From Opitutaceae bacterium (GTDB lineage Bacteria > Verrucomicrobiota > Verrucomicrobiia > Opitutales > Opitutaceae), in contig JAIXWF010000013.1 in the NCBI GenBank assembly GCA_027482185.1, positions 1,364,001 to 1,428,000 on the forward strand: a stretch of 64,000 nt of DNA, given 5' to 3'. Below the pieces are notes generated by a model. The model worked only from the letters and a program-made list of their open reading frames with translations, made no database searches and had not been told where the DNA came from. Within the stretch, counting starts at the first letter, position 1. Each line of letters starts with the position of its first letter. Positions 8,948-17,393 of the stretch are shown here, piece by piece. The position numbers and the translations under genes were made by a program.

Positions 8948-10381
8948 TCAGACGGCGGCGAGGTCGCCTTGGAGGGCGCGGCGGCGGTAGAGGAATTCGA
9001 AGAGGTTGCCCTCGTGGGGCTGTTCCCATTGGACGCGCATCGTCGAGTAGGGCCCGAGGTTCAGGCGCTCGATATTGGTGCTCGTCATCAGGTCGGCGCT
9101 CCAGTCGGCGTCTTTGGTGAACGCGGAGACGACGAGGGATTCGCCGATGACGTCGAGCATCTTGGCCTGCGGGACCTGGAGGACGCTCGCGAAGGGGAAG
9201 CCGTACTCGGTGTTGGCGAGCGGGTGATCGAGGTCGTCGCACACGATGAGCGTGGGGCGGAGGAACGTCTGGCCGTGGACTTCGACGAGGCGCGGGCCTT
9301 GGCGGTATTTCGCGGTGAGATCGACGGCGCCGGGAGTCCGGAGGAATTCCTCGAGGCGCTCGTCGATGCCTTTCGCCATTTTGGGATTGGCGAAACCGCT
9401 GAGGATGGCGTCGGGGTGATCCCGGGGGAGCGGCTCGATGGCGGCGAGTTTGCGGGCGAGGGCGTCGGCGAGGGCGTCGCGGTTTTTGCCGATGAGGACG
9501 GAGGAGCAGTTGATGCAGCTGCGGCCGCCGTTGGCCGAGATGGCGTGGACGATGGGATCGAGGTGATTCGCCCAGTCGTCGGCGTAGTCGTCGCCGATGA
9601 GGATTTTCGAGCGGCCGGAACCGTGGACCTGGATATGGCGGTAGGGCGCGTATTTTTTGAGCGTGGTGTCGTTGCCGAAGGCGACGGCGCGGCCGGTGCC
9701 GTAGAGGATGGTGTCGCCACCGTCGTGGGTGGTGGGGAAGAATCCGAAAGCTTCTCGCGGGAAGCCGGCGGCAATCATGGCCTGGATGAGGCGGAAGGGC
9801 GTGAGCGGATCTTCGCGGCCGGGCTTGAGGACGACCGGGATCTTCATCGCGAGGGCCGGGAGCCAGAGCGAGTTGACGCCGGGGCTGTTGCTCGGGAGGA
9901 GGACGCCGAGGCTGTTGGTCTGCGGGAAGAAATTCACGGCGAGGCCGTCCTGGTCGACGACGCCCGTGTCGAAGATATCGAGCGACAGGCCGCGGGTGAG
10001 GCCGTCGAGGACCTTGCGGATATTGGACATGGCGGCGTGGACTTTCGCCATGTTGCCGCGGCCGAGGCTGTAGGGGAGACCGGTGAGCTGGGAGAGGGCG
10101 GCGACGTAGTCGTCGGGGCTCTGCAGCTCGGGCCCGTCGCCCCAGGGGAGATGGCCGTGGAGGTAGAGTTCGGCGGCCTTCTCCATGTAACCCACGAGGG
10201 TTTCGGCGGGGATTTCCCGGAGCGCGGCGAGGGAGGCGGAGAGTTTCGGCAGGTCGCGACGGATGAGACCGGAGTTGGCGACGCTGACCTCGATGGTGCG
10301 CTCGCCGACGGTGAACCTGATGACGTCGAGACTGCGGTAAGCGGTGCCGAAGCGAAGGACGGGAATATGGATCGTGCTCAT
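8948..10381 (-). CDS. Aldehyde dehydrogenase superfamily / acyl-CoA reductase (LuxC-like?)
   Basis: A 477-residue ALDH-superfamily enzyme. The catalytic cysteine region reads GGRSCINCSSV, and a cofactor-binding stretch (LKPGREDPLTPF) lies upstream of it. The length (about 480) and its pairing with a short adenylating enzyme resemble LuxC, the acyl-CoA reductase of fatty-acid reductase complexes. However, the sequence could equally be a general acylating or non-acylating aldehyde dehydrogenase. The start at ATG (MSTIHIPVLRF) leaves a 100-bp gap to the upstream ligase-like gene. With that gene and the iron-type alcohol dehydrogenase it could reduce an acid to an aldehyde and alcohol, or run the reverse way. 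No luciferase genes are present. Confidence 0.8.
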   Translation of the reverse strand: MSTIHIPVLRFGTAYRSLDVIRFTVGERTIEVSVANSGLIRRDLPKLSASLAALREIPAETLVGYMEKAAELYLHGHLPWGDGPELQSPDDYVAALSQLTGLPYSLGRGNMAKVHAAMSNIRKVLDGLTRGLSLDIFDTGVVDQDGLAVNFFPQTNSLGVLLPSNSPGVNSLWLPALAMKIPVVLKPGREDPLTPFRLIQAMIAAGFPREAFGFFPTTHDGGDTILYGTGRAVAFGNDTTLKKYAPYRHIQVHGSGRSKILIGDDYADDWANHLDPIVHAISANGGRSCINCSSVLIGKNRDALADALARKLAAIEPLPRDHPDAILSGFANPKMAKGIDERLEEFLRTPGAVDLTAKYRQGPRLVEVHGQTFLRPTLIVCDDLDHPLANTEYGFPFASVLQVPQAKMLDVIGESLVVSAFTKDADWSADLMTSTNIERLNLGPYSTMRVQWEQPHEGNLFEFLYRRRALQGDLAAV

Positions 10382-10481
10382 GGCGGTGTTGGGTGGCCCA
10401 CGGTGCATGCCGACTGCGGGCAAAGAAAACCGGACGGCGGTTTCCCCGCGGGTAGCGGCGCGACGGGGGCGAGCGGTGGGT

Positions 10482-11555
10482 TCAGTAAACGCCTTCGATG
10501 ATCGTCTTCGTGAGGGACTGGAAGGGGCGGACATCGCCGACGCCGTCCCAGGGGAATTCGGCGCACGGGGGACGGCGGATGGCTTCGTCGCGCTCGAGGA
10601 AGCGGGGGACGAAAAACTCCTTGGTCATCGTGGTGAGCTCGACCCGGCCATACTCGTTGTAGGGGACGAGTTCGGAGGGGTTGTCGGGGTTGACGATCCG
10701 GAGGGTGGCGCGGGGCTGGGGGGCGTAGTAGGTGAGCGAGTAGTTGTCGGCCTTCGTCAGTTTCCGCGAGATGGCGAGGCCCATGAGGGTGTTGCCGTAG
10801 GTGGGGGCGAAGTTGATTTTGTTTTCGAGGACTTCCTCGACGACGAAGCGGACGTACTGCGGGGTCATGGTGGTGCCGCCGACGAAGACGCCCTTGAGGC
10901 CGGCTTTGACGAGGGACATGCGCTCAGCGAGATTTTCGAGCAGGCGCGGGGTCGTGAACATGTTCACGATCTTGCGGTGGCGCAGGATCGTGGCGGCCTG
11001 GTCGATGACATGCTCCTGGTAGCGGCGGGCCATGGCGGTGTCGCCGGAGGCGATGAGGCGCTTCACGAAGCGCGGATCGAGGTCGACGAAGTAGCAGGAA
11101 TCACCCCGGTAGTTGGCGAGGTGCTCGACGGCGAGCCGGAGGCGGCGGGGGCCGGTGGGGCCGACCATGAGCCAGTTGCCCTTGGGGAAAAAGTTGGGGC
11201 CGTAGTGATTGCTGTATTCCTCGTAGTCGGTCTTGTAGTCGTCCCAACCGACGCGCTGCTTGGGCATGCCGGTGGTACCGCCGGTTTCGAAGACGTTGTA
11301 GGGGCGCTTGGCGTAGGCCTTGGGCACGAAGCGCTCGGGCTGTTCGGTGCGCAGGACGTCGTCGTCGAAGTGCGGGAATTTTTTCGCGATGTCGGCGAAG
11401 CAGGTGATCTCCTTGCGGGGATCCCAGCCGGCCTGCTTGGCCCATTTGAGCCAGTAGTCGCAACCGGTCTCGGGGGAGAAATGCCACTTGATGAGCTTGC
11501 GGGTGTGCGCATCGAGGGCGGCTTGGGCTTGGGGGACAGTGAGGGTGCTGCTCAT
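10482..11555 (-). CDS. AMP-dependent acyl-activating enzyme, LuxE/PaaK-like
   Basis: A 357-residue ANL-type adenylating enzyme. The phosphate-binding loop TGGTTGMPK lies near residues 91-99 and a later GNTLMGL region resembles the A5-type core motif. It is shorter than typical phenylacetate-CoA ligases (about 430) and close to LuxE acyl-protein synthetase (about 370), so it may lack most of the C-terminal lid domain. The start overlaps the symporter stop by 4 bp (ATGA), which is strong support for the start and for coupled translation. The substrate is inferred to be an aromatic or aliphatic carboxylic acid. Confidence 0.78.
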   Translation of the reverse strand: MSSTLTVPQAQAALDAHTRKLIKWHFSPETGCDYWLKWAKQAGWDPRKEITCFADIAKKFPHFDDDVLRTEQPERFVPKAYAKRPYNVFETGGTTGMPKQRVGWDDYKTDYEEYSNHYGPNFFPKGNWLMVGPTGPRRLRLAVEHLANYRGDSCYFVDLDPRFVKRLIASGDTAMARRYQEHVIDQAATILRHRKIVNMFTTPRLLENLAERMSLVKAGLKGVFVGGTTMTPQYVRFVVEEVLENKINFAPTYGNTLMGLAISRKLTKADNYSLTYYAPQPRATLRIVNPDNPSELVPYNEYGRVELTTMTKEFFVPRFLERDEAIRRPPCAEFPWDGVGDVRPFQSLTKTIIEGVY

Positions 11556-13069
11556 GCGGGGGAGGTTCGGGACGGGAAGAACTTGGCGAGGGTGGAAGCG
11601 GGAGGAGGCGAGGTGAAAAGGGAGACCACGACAACCGTGATCGCGCAGGAGGCAAACACGGTGGCGACGGGCAGCATGCCGCCGACAAGAAACTTACGGT
11701 CGGCGCCGTAATTGGATGCAGCGAAAAGCGAAAACCACACGACCGCGGTGACGATCACGGCCGCGTAGGCGGCGGGTTTGGTGACGCGTTTCCAGTAGAG
11801 GGCGGCGAGGAGGAGCGGGACGAGGCCGGCGTAGCCGGTGAAGCACCAGGTGCCGAGGGCGAAGATCTGGCGGGGCTCGAGAAACGTGAGCGCGTAGGTG
11901 ACGAGGACCATCGCGACGATGAAGCCGCGGGCGATGTTGACGAGCGTGCGGTCGGAGAAACGGTCGGCGCCGAAGTGGTGCACGACGATGTCGCGCGTGA
12001 ACATCGTGCCGATGGCGATGAACTGGGCGTCGAGCGAGATGGCGGCGAGCACGCCGGCGGCGACGAGGCCGGAAACGACGGGCGAGGTGAGCTTGGCGAC
12101 CATGAGGCCGAGCACGGCGTTGGGGTTGCCGCCGAGCGGGACGACGGGGATGTCGGTGCCGGGGATGAGCGCGCCGGTGGCCCAGAAGCCGATCAGCACG
12201 CAGGGGAGCCACGCGAGGATCATGGCGATCGGATGCATGACGAGGAGCAGCTTGAACGACGCGGCCGAGCGGGCGGTGAGGAAATTCTGGAAAACGTGCG
12301 GGAAAACGCCGACGGAAAGCGGAATCATCCAGTAGGTGAAAAACTCGGCTTCGCCGATGTTGCCCGCGCGGACGGCCTTGGTCGGGTTGGCGGCGGCGGA
12401 GGCGGCGGCGGGGCCGCCGAGGGTGTCGGCGATGAGCCAGAAGGCGAGGAGGCCCATGCCGACGAAGACGACGGTCTGGAAGACGTTGACGAGGGCGGCG
12501 CTGCGGGCACCGCCGATGAAGACGTAAAACAGGACGACGGCCGAGATGATCGCCATCGTGAGCCAAGGCGGAATCGCGCCGCGGGTGCCCGCGAAGAGTT
12601 CGGGAAACGCCCCGCCGGTGACGCCGCCCACGACGGACCCGACGCCGAGGAGGCCGACGATCACATAGGGGACGAGCAGGCCGGCGAGAACGGGGAAGAG
12701 CACGTAGCCGAGGCCGGAGCTGTCAAAGCGGTCGCGGAAATACTCGATCTGCGTCACGTAGCCGTACCGTTTTCCGAGGGACCAGAGCGGGAGGCCGATC
12801 AGGAAAAAACACGCGGGGTGGATGAGCGCGGACCACGAAGCAAGTTTGCCGAAGGTGCCGACGCCGTACTCGAAAGTCTCGGCGGTGCTGCCGACCATGG
12901 CGAAAGCCGTCATCGCCGTCCCGAAGACGGTCATGAAGAGGACGAAGGGGCCGAGGGAGCGGCTGGCGACGAAGTAGTCGGCGGTGCCGCCGCGAAAATA
13001 ACGCGAGCTGAGGAGGCCGAGGCCGACCAGCAGGAGCAGGTAGATGCCGATGATGACCGCGGCAATCAT
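11552..13069 (-). CDS. Sodium:solute symporter (SSF family)
   Basis: A 505-residue inner-membrane transporter with about 13 hydrophobic helices, starting MIAAVIIGIY. The early YFVASRSLGPF stretch and the later GGARSAALVNVFQ region are typical of the SSF family (PutP/PanF/acetate-permease group). The internal ATG is chosen because the 11 residues before it are polar and Pro-rich. A small DUF3311-like membrane protein is encoded immediately upstream, a pairing known for SSF carriers of monocarboxylates. It overlaps the downstream adenylating-enzyme gene by 4 bp, suggesting that it imports the acid that enzyme activates; this last step is inference. Confidence 0.9.
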   Translation of the reverse strand: MIAAVIIGIYLLLLVGLGLLSSRYFRGGTADYFVASRSLGPFVLFMTVFGTAMTAFAMVGSTAETFEYGVGTFGKLASWSALIHPACFFLIGLPLWSLGKRYGYVTQIEYFRDRFDSSGLGYVLFPVLAGLLVPYVIVGLLGVGSVVGGVTGGAFPELFAGTRGAIPPWLTMAIISAVVLFYVFIGGARSAALVNVFQTVVFVGMGLLAFWLIADTLGGPAAASAAANPTKAVRAGNIGEAEFFTYWMIPLSVGVFPHVFQNFLTARSAASFKLLLVMHPIAMILAWLPCVLIGFWATGALIPGTDIPVVPLGGNPNAVLGLMVAKLTSPVVSGLVAAGVLAAISLDAQFIAIGTMFTRDIVVHHFGADRFSDRTLVNIARGFIVAMVLVTYALTFLEPRQIFALGTWCFTGYAGLVPLLLAALYWKRVTKPAAYAAVIVTAVVWFSLFAASNYGADRKFLVGGMLPVATVFASCAITVVVVSLFTSPPPASTLAKFFPSRTSPA

Positions 13070-13096
13070 CGCGGGAGCGGGAACGGGACACTGAGG

Positions 13097-13128
13097 CCAC
13101 AAAGGGTGGCACAGAGGTCACGGAGACA
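13097..13128. repeat. Degenerate ACAGAG/CACGGAG repeat relic
   Basis: CCACAAAGGGTGGCACAGAG followed by GTCACGGAGACA, upstream of the symporter start. It shares the CACAGAG/CACGGAG units of the copy at 8818. Confidence 0.4.
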
Positions 13129-13181
13129 AGAGACGATCATCGCCTGCAAGCAGGCTCCTGCCTCGGAGTAGCAGAGGCTCA

Positions 13182-13424
13182 TCATTGCGGCGGGCGGGGC
13201 GGCGGGGCGGAAGGTTTCGCGTCCTCGGCCTCGAGGTTTCGGGGCCAGCAGAATCGGCCGACGAGCCACCAGCCGACGGCAACGAGCAAGGTCCAGCCGA
13301 CGTGATACGCGACGGTGACGGGGAGCACGCCGAGGACGAGCGTCGCGTCGCCCCGCCACCAGGTGTCATGGTGGAGGGCGAAGAGGAGAAAAAAGAACGC
13401 CGTGATGAGCGCGCGTTGGGACAT
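13182..13424 (-). CDS. DUF3311-like small membrane protein
   Basis: An 80-residue protein beginning MSQRALITAFFF, with two predicted membrane helices at about residues 5-19 and 29-58, including a LGVLPVTVAYHVGW stretch, and a polar Pro-rich tail. Size, topology and position beside a sodium:solute symporter match DUF3311 proteins, which are thought to be accessory subunits of such symporters. It starts 7 bp after the stop of the upstream beta-propeller gene, so it belongs to the same transcript. The ATG chosen lies downstream of a longer polar extension that overlaps the propeller gene. Confidence 0.75.
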   Translation of the reverse strand: MSQRALITAFFFLLFALHHDTWWRGDATLVLGVLPVTVAYHVGWTLLVAVGWWLVGRFCWPRNLEAEDAKPSAPPPRPPQ

Positions 13425-13431
13425 CGCGCGC

Positions 13432-15054
13432 TTATTTGCCGATGGCGAACAGGTGGGTGAGCGTGGCGACAAAGATCGTGTTGTTGGCGACGATCGGCGT
13501 GCAGTAAATCGGCGTGTAGAACTCGGCCTTGGCGACGAGCTCCTTCTTGCGGCCCGCTTTCAGAATCACGAGTTCGCCGTCTTCGTTGCCGACGTAGACT
13601 TTGCCGTCGGCGACGACGGTCGACGCCCAGATGCGGCTTTTCGTTTCGTAAACCCAGAGGTGCTCGCCGGTCTTGGCGTCGAGGCAGTGGACGTCGCCGT
13701 CGTACTCGGCCTGGTAGATCAGCCCGTCGTGGATGCTGGGCGTGGAGATGGCGCGGCCGATGCCCTTGTAGGTCCAGATCGCTTTGCCGCTCTGGTCGCC
13801 TTTGGCGGTGAGGTCGATGCAGCTCAGCATGCCGACGCCGTCGCCGTGCTCGGGGTCCTGGCCGATGGCGAAGTAGGCGCGGTTGTCGAGGGCGACCACG
13901 GTGGCGATGACTTCGCTGGGGCCGTCGAACGTGGCGTATTTGAGGGGCTGGCCGTTTTTGGTGCGGTATTCGGGCGGATTGGCGTCGTAGCGGAAGATTT
14001 CTTTGAGTTCGGGGACGCCGTCTTTGCCGGGGACGGGGTCGGGTTCGTAGCCGTAGGTCCAGCCGTCGCCGCCGGCCCAGACGATCATGGGCTTGCCGGC
14101 GACGACGGTATGGGCGGCGGAACTCCAGCTGGCGTGGAGGACGCGTTTCGAGACGCCGGACACTTCTTCGCCGATGACCTTGCCGGTTTTCTTGTCGAGG
14201 ACGGCGAGGGCGGGGGCGAAGGGCGCGGGGATGTTGAGGTGGGACCAATCGACGCCGTTGGAGGTCGCGATGTAGAGCTTGTCGCCGATGACGAGCGGGG
14301 AGCAGCTCGAGATGTTGTGCGGGAAAATGCCGAGCTCGGTGCGGATGTCGCTGACCCAAATGATGTCGGCGGACTGGGCGCCGAGTTCGACCGGTTTGCC
14401 GTCGGCGGACGAGAACTTCGCTTCGTCGGTGAAGGGTCCGGCGTTGCCGTCGGCGAGGCCCTTGACGTCGAAGCAGACGACGTCGCCGCGGTTGGTGACG
14501 ACGTAGCCGCGGTCGCCGTCGATAAAGACCGAGGAGCAGATGCCCACGTATTCCCAATCGGAAACTTTGCCGGAGCCGAGCTTGGGGACGGCGAGCTGCC
14601 AGAGGAACTCGCCGGTTTTCTCGTCGAAGCACATGAGTACGCCGCGGTCGCCGACCTGTTTCGGATCGCGGGGGGATTCGTTGTTGGTGCCGACGAAGAC
14701 ACGGCCGCCTGCGACGACGGGAGTGCCGTAGGCCTGCGAGCCGAGTTTGGAGACCCAACGGACGTTCTTCGTGGATTTGGGGTCGATGGTCTCGGACTTC
14801 GGGAGGAACTTGCCGCTCACGATGTCGTCGGGCAGGCCCTTGGCGGCGGGGGCGACCATGTTGCGGCTGGGCGAGCCGCCCCACATCGGCCAGTCGGCGG
14901 CGGAGAGGGTCGAGGTCAGGGCGGCCGCGGCCAGCAGGGTGAGAGATCGGAGGACAGGGGAGAACGGCGATCCAGCGCGCACCGGCGGTGAACCCGGGCT
15001 AAAGCTCCGGGCTACGTGGCGGACGGAGGACGGGAGCAGTTTCGGCTTATTCAT
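13432..15054 (-). CDS. PQQ-like beta-propeller protein with unusual leader
   Basis: A 540-residue exported propeller protein. The hydrophobic export signal lies at about residues 33-52 and is followed by ADWPMWGGSPSRN, a variant of the start motif shared by the set. Repeated docking motifs (FDEKTGEFLW, LDAKTGEHLW) and a closing strand ending THLFAIGK are seen. The start ATG overlaps the stop of the upstream propeller gene by 8 bp (ATGAATAA), so MNKPKLL is supported. Residues 11-22 lie over a REP-like sequence, which gives an oddly long polar leader; a GTG at 14982 would give a normal signal peptide. The function is unknown; it may be a surface or periplasmic scaffold. Confidence 0.88.
   Translation of the reverse strand: MNKPKLLPSSVRHVARSFSPGSPPVRAGSPFSPVLRSLTLLAAAALTSTLSAADWPMWGGSPSRNMVAPAAKGLPDDIVSGKFLPKSETIDPKSTKNVRWVSKLGSQAYGTPVVAGGRVFVGTNNESPRDPKQVGDRGVLMCFDEKTGEFLWQLAVPKLGSGKVSDWEYVGICSSVFIDGDRGYVVTNRGDVVCFDVKGLADGNAGPFTDEAKFSSADGKPVELGAQSADIIWVSDIRTELGIFPHNISSCSPLVIGDKLYIATSNGVDWSHLNIPAPFAPALAVLDKKTGKVIGEEVSGVSKRVLHASWSSAAHTVVAGKPMIVWAGGDGWTYGYEPDPVPGKDGVPELKEIFRYDANPPEYRTKNGQPLKYATFDGPSEVIATVVALDNRAYFAIGQDPEHGDGVGMLSCIDLTAKGDQSGKAIWTYKGIGRAISTPSIHDGLIYQAEYDGDVHCLDAKTGEHLWVYETKSRIWASTVVADGKVYVGNEDGELVILKAGRKKELVAKAEFYTPIYCTPIVANNTIFVATLTHLFAIGK
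14991..15022. repeat. REP-like sequence inside a propeller leader
   Basis: AACCCGGGCTAAAGCTCCGG followed by GCTACGTGGCGG. It encodes residues 11-22 of the propeller at 13432-15054, ahead of its export signal. The CTACGTGGCG core recurs at 54280-54289. Confidence 0.5.
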
Positions 15055-17323
15055 TGGCGGTGAGGGATAGGTTGTCGATGAACACGCGCTTCATGCTCTG
15101 CGGGGAGAAGGCGTAGACGGCGGGGGCGCCGTGGGTGTGGATCTTGGCTTGGTGAACTTCGAGGGTCCATTGGGCGGGTTCGGGTTCGCCGCGGGGCCAG
15201 AGCTTGGCGCGGACGAAGCCGCCGGGGCCGGTCTTGTCGGCATCGACGCGGGTCTTGAGGCGATACCAGGTGTTGGCGGCGGCCTCGAAGGGGACGGAGG
15301 CGTTGAAGCGCTCGTGGGTCGAGGAGACTTCGAGGATGCGGTTATTGGCCGCCATGTTGAAAAGGTAGCGCTGATTGACCAGGCCGACGTTCGACATGAT
15401 GCGGCGATTGCCGTCGGTCATCACGTCGGCTTCGAACGTGTAGTTTTTCAGGTCGGGTTTGCCGATGAAGTTCATCGTGCGCATGAAGAGGAGGGAATCG
15501 AGGCGGTTGCCGACGAACTTGTTGCCGTCTTTTTCGAAGGCATACCATTTCACGCGGGCGCCGAGCCAAGGGAGCGGAGGGAAGCCGACATCGGTGCCGT
15601 CTTTGTCTTTTTGGCCGAGGGGCAGGGAATCGAAGGTGTCCTTGTGGCCGTAACCGGCGACGATGCGGCCGCGGGTGGTGGCGGCCAAGTTGCCCACCTT
15701 GGCCTGGATGGCGCCGGCGGAGAGTTTGGCGGCGGGACCGGCTTTCACGGTGTTGCCGGAGAGCTCGGCATCGACTTCGGATTTCACGAGCGCGGTGGGC
15801 GGGATGAATTTCGCGAAGCTGGCTTCGGCGGTGACGTCCTTCACGCGGCGGCCGGTGGCGTCGAGGCCCCAAACTTTAAACGACTGCGACTGGCCGGGCG
15901 CGAGGGCGAACTCGGCCGGCACAACCTGCAGCGCGGCGATGGGCGCGGTGGAGAGCGGGGCGGGGGCGGGCGGCGGTGTGCCCGGCGGGATGAGCGCGGG
16001 CTTGGATTTCGGGCCGAAGCAGTGGAGCGCTCCCTTGGAGAAGAGGAAGATCGAGTCGCCGTAGAAGGCGGGCGCGCCGAGGAGGGCGGCGCCGGGCTCC
16101 ATCTTGTTGCTGGAGACGATGACGGGTTTGCCGGCTTTCTCCTCGATCACGAAGAAGGTGCCTTCGTGCATGGGGACGTAGAAGCGGCCGTCGGCGTAGG
16201 CGGGGGAGGCGTGGATTTGGTCGGCGCCGAGTTTGAGGTGATAGAGGAGTTCGCCGGTCTTGGCGTCGGCGCACTGGAATTCGCCGGTGGCCGAGGTGGA
16301 GTAAACCTTGCCGTTGACGAGGAGGGGCGAGCTGGTGAACGCGCTGAAGTTGTCGTTGCGCCAGATTTCGGCGTCTTTGCCGAGGATCAGGGGCTTGGGG
16401 CCGGTGGGGTATTCGGTGGGAATCTTGAGGGCGACGAGGCGGCCCTGGGTGGAGGCGTCGATGTTTTCCTTGCCGTGGATGGCGATGAGCTGGCCGGGGC
16501 CGGGAAGGAGGACGTCGGAGTTGAGGCCGCCGTTGGAGAGCTTGAAGCGCCAGACGGGCTCGCCGGTGCGGGCGTTGATGCAGACAACGTGACCGCAGCC
16601 GGTGCCGAGGTAGAACACGCGGTGGCCGCCGAGGTCGGCGAAGATGGGGGCGCCCATCGGGTTGTCGACGGGGTCGGTGCCGGGGGTGCTGGCCCAGACG
16701 AGTTCGCCGGTGAGTTTCTCGAAGGCGTAGTAGCGGCTGCGGGCGGGGCCGTCGGCGCCCCAGTTCGCGGTGATTGCCTTGGCATAGAGCAGGCCGCCAT
16801 CGGTGGTGAGGGAGCCGGTGCGGCCGTTGGGGAAGGTGAGGCGGCCGAACTCCTCCATCATAGAGCGTTCCCAGATTTTTTTGCCGTCGCGGGTGAAGGC
16901 CATGATCACGCCGCAGGTGGATTCGCAGTAGACGTTGCCGGTCTCGGCGTCGACGTAGGGCGCGCCGATGCCGTAGCGGTTGTAGACGGTGTCGCTGAGG
17001 AAGTCCTTGAAGCGGTGCTCCCAGATGAGCGCGCCGGTCTTCACGTCGAGGCACACGATGGCCTCTTCGACGTCGGTGGTCTCGCCGTAGTAGCAGATGG
17101 CGTAGACGCGGCCGTCGGCAATGACGGGGGTGCCGGCGCCGTGGGCCTTGTAGGACCAGCGGTGGTTGGGGCCGCCGAGGGCGAGATCGGTGGGCAGCGA
17201 TTGCCGGGCGGGGGAGACGCCGTTTTGATCGGGGCCGCGCCAGTGCAGCCACCCGGAGGCGGCGGACAGGGCGTTGACGCCGAGGATGGCAAACAGGGCG
17301 ACGAGGCGGGGGGCGAATCTCAT
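15047..17323 (-). CDS. PQQ-like beta-propeller protein with C-terminal Ig-like and LamG-like region
   Basis: A 758-residue secreted protein. The signal peptide MRFAPRLVALFAILGVNALSA is followed by GWLHWRGPDQNGVS and a propeller with docking motifs (LDVKTGALIW, FEKLTGELVW). After a Pro-rich linker near residue 455, a bacterial Ig-like segment (VVPAEFALAPGQSQSF) is followed by about 210 residues resembling a concanavalin-like or DUF1080 fold (YTFEADVMTDGNRR, then VFIDNLSL at the end). It is the largest propeller of the set. The ATG was chosen at the signal peptide, and 51 upstream in-frame codons are shadow. It lies 70 bp after the TonB receptor gene and overlaps the next propeller gene by 8 bp. 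A sugar- or polymer-binding role is possible. Confidence 0.88.
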   Translation of the reverse strand: MRFAPRLVALFAILGVNALSAASGWLHWRGPDQNGVSPARQSLPTDLALGGPNHRWSYKAHGAGTPVIADGRVYAICYYGETTDVEEAIVCLDVKTGALIWEHRFKDFLSDTVYNRYGIGAPYVDAETGNVYCESTCGVIMAFTRDGKKIWERSMMEEFGRLTFPNGRTGSLTTDGGLLYAKAITANWGADGPARSRYYAFEKLTGELVWASTPGTDPVDNPMGAPIFADLGGHRVFYLGTGCGHVVCINARTGEPVWRFKLSNGGLNSDVLLPGPGQLIAIHGKENIDASTQGRLVALKIPTEYPTGPKPLILGKDAEIWRNDNFSAFTSSPLLVNGKVYSTSATGEFQCADAKTGELLYHLKLGADQIHASPAYADGRFYVPMHEGTFFVIEEKAGKPVIVSSNKMEPGAALLGAPAFYGDSIFLFSKGALHCFGPKSKPALIPPGTPPPAPAPLSTAPIAALQVVPAEFALAPGQSQSFKVWGLDATGRRVKDVTAEASFAKFIPPTALVKSEVDAELSGNTVKAGPAAKLSAGAIQAKVGNLAATTRGRIVAGYGHKDTFDSLPLGQKDKDGTDVGFPPLPWLGARVKWYAFEKDGNKFVGNRLDSLLFMRTMNFIGKPDLKNYTFEADVMTDGNRRIMSNVGLVNQRYLFNMAANNRILEVSSTHERFNASVPFEAAANTWYRLKTRVDADKTGPGGFVRAKLWPRGEPEPAQWTLEVHQAKIHTHGAPAVYAFSPQSMKRVFIDNLSLTANE

Positions 17324-17393
17324 GGGACCAAAGCGGGGTTGAGGAAGTGCGGAAGTGTTCGGCGCCCGCCGCCGGAAAGCAAACGCGGGCGAC

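Noticed and set aside
10482-11555. A complete luminescence (lux) operon
   Set aside because: Only luxC/luxE-like sizes and order are seen; no luciferase subunits are present in the window.
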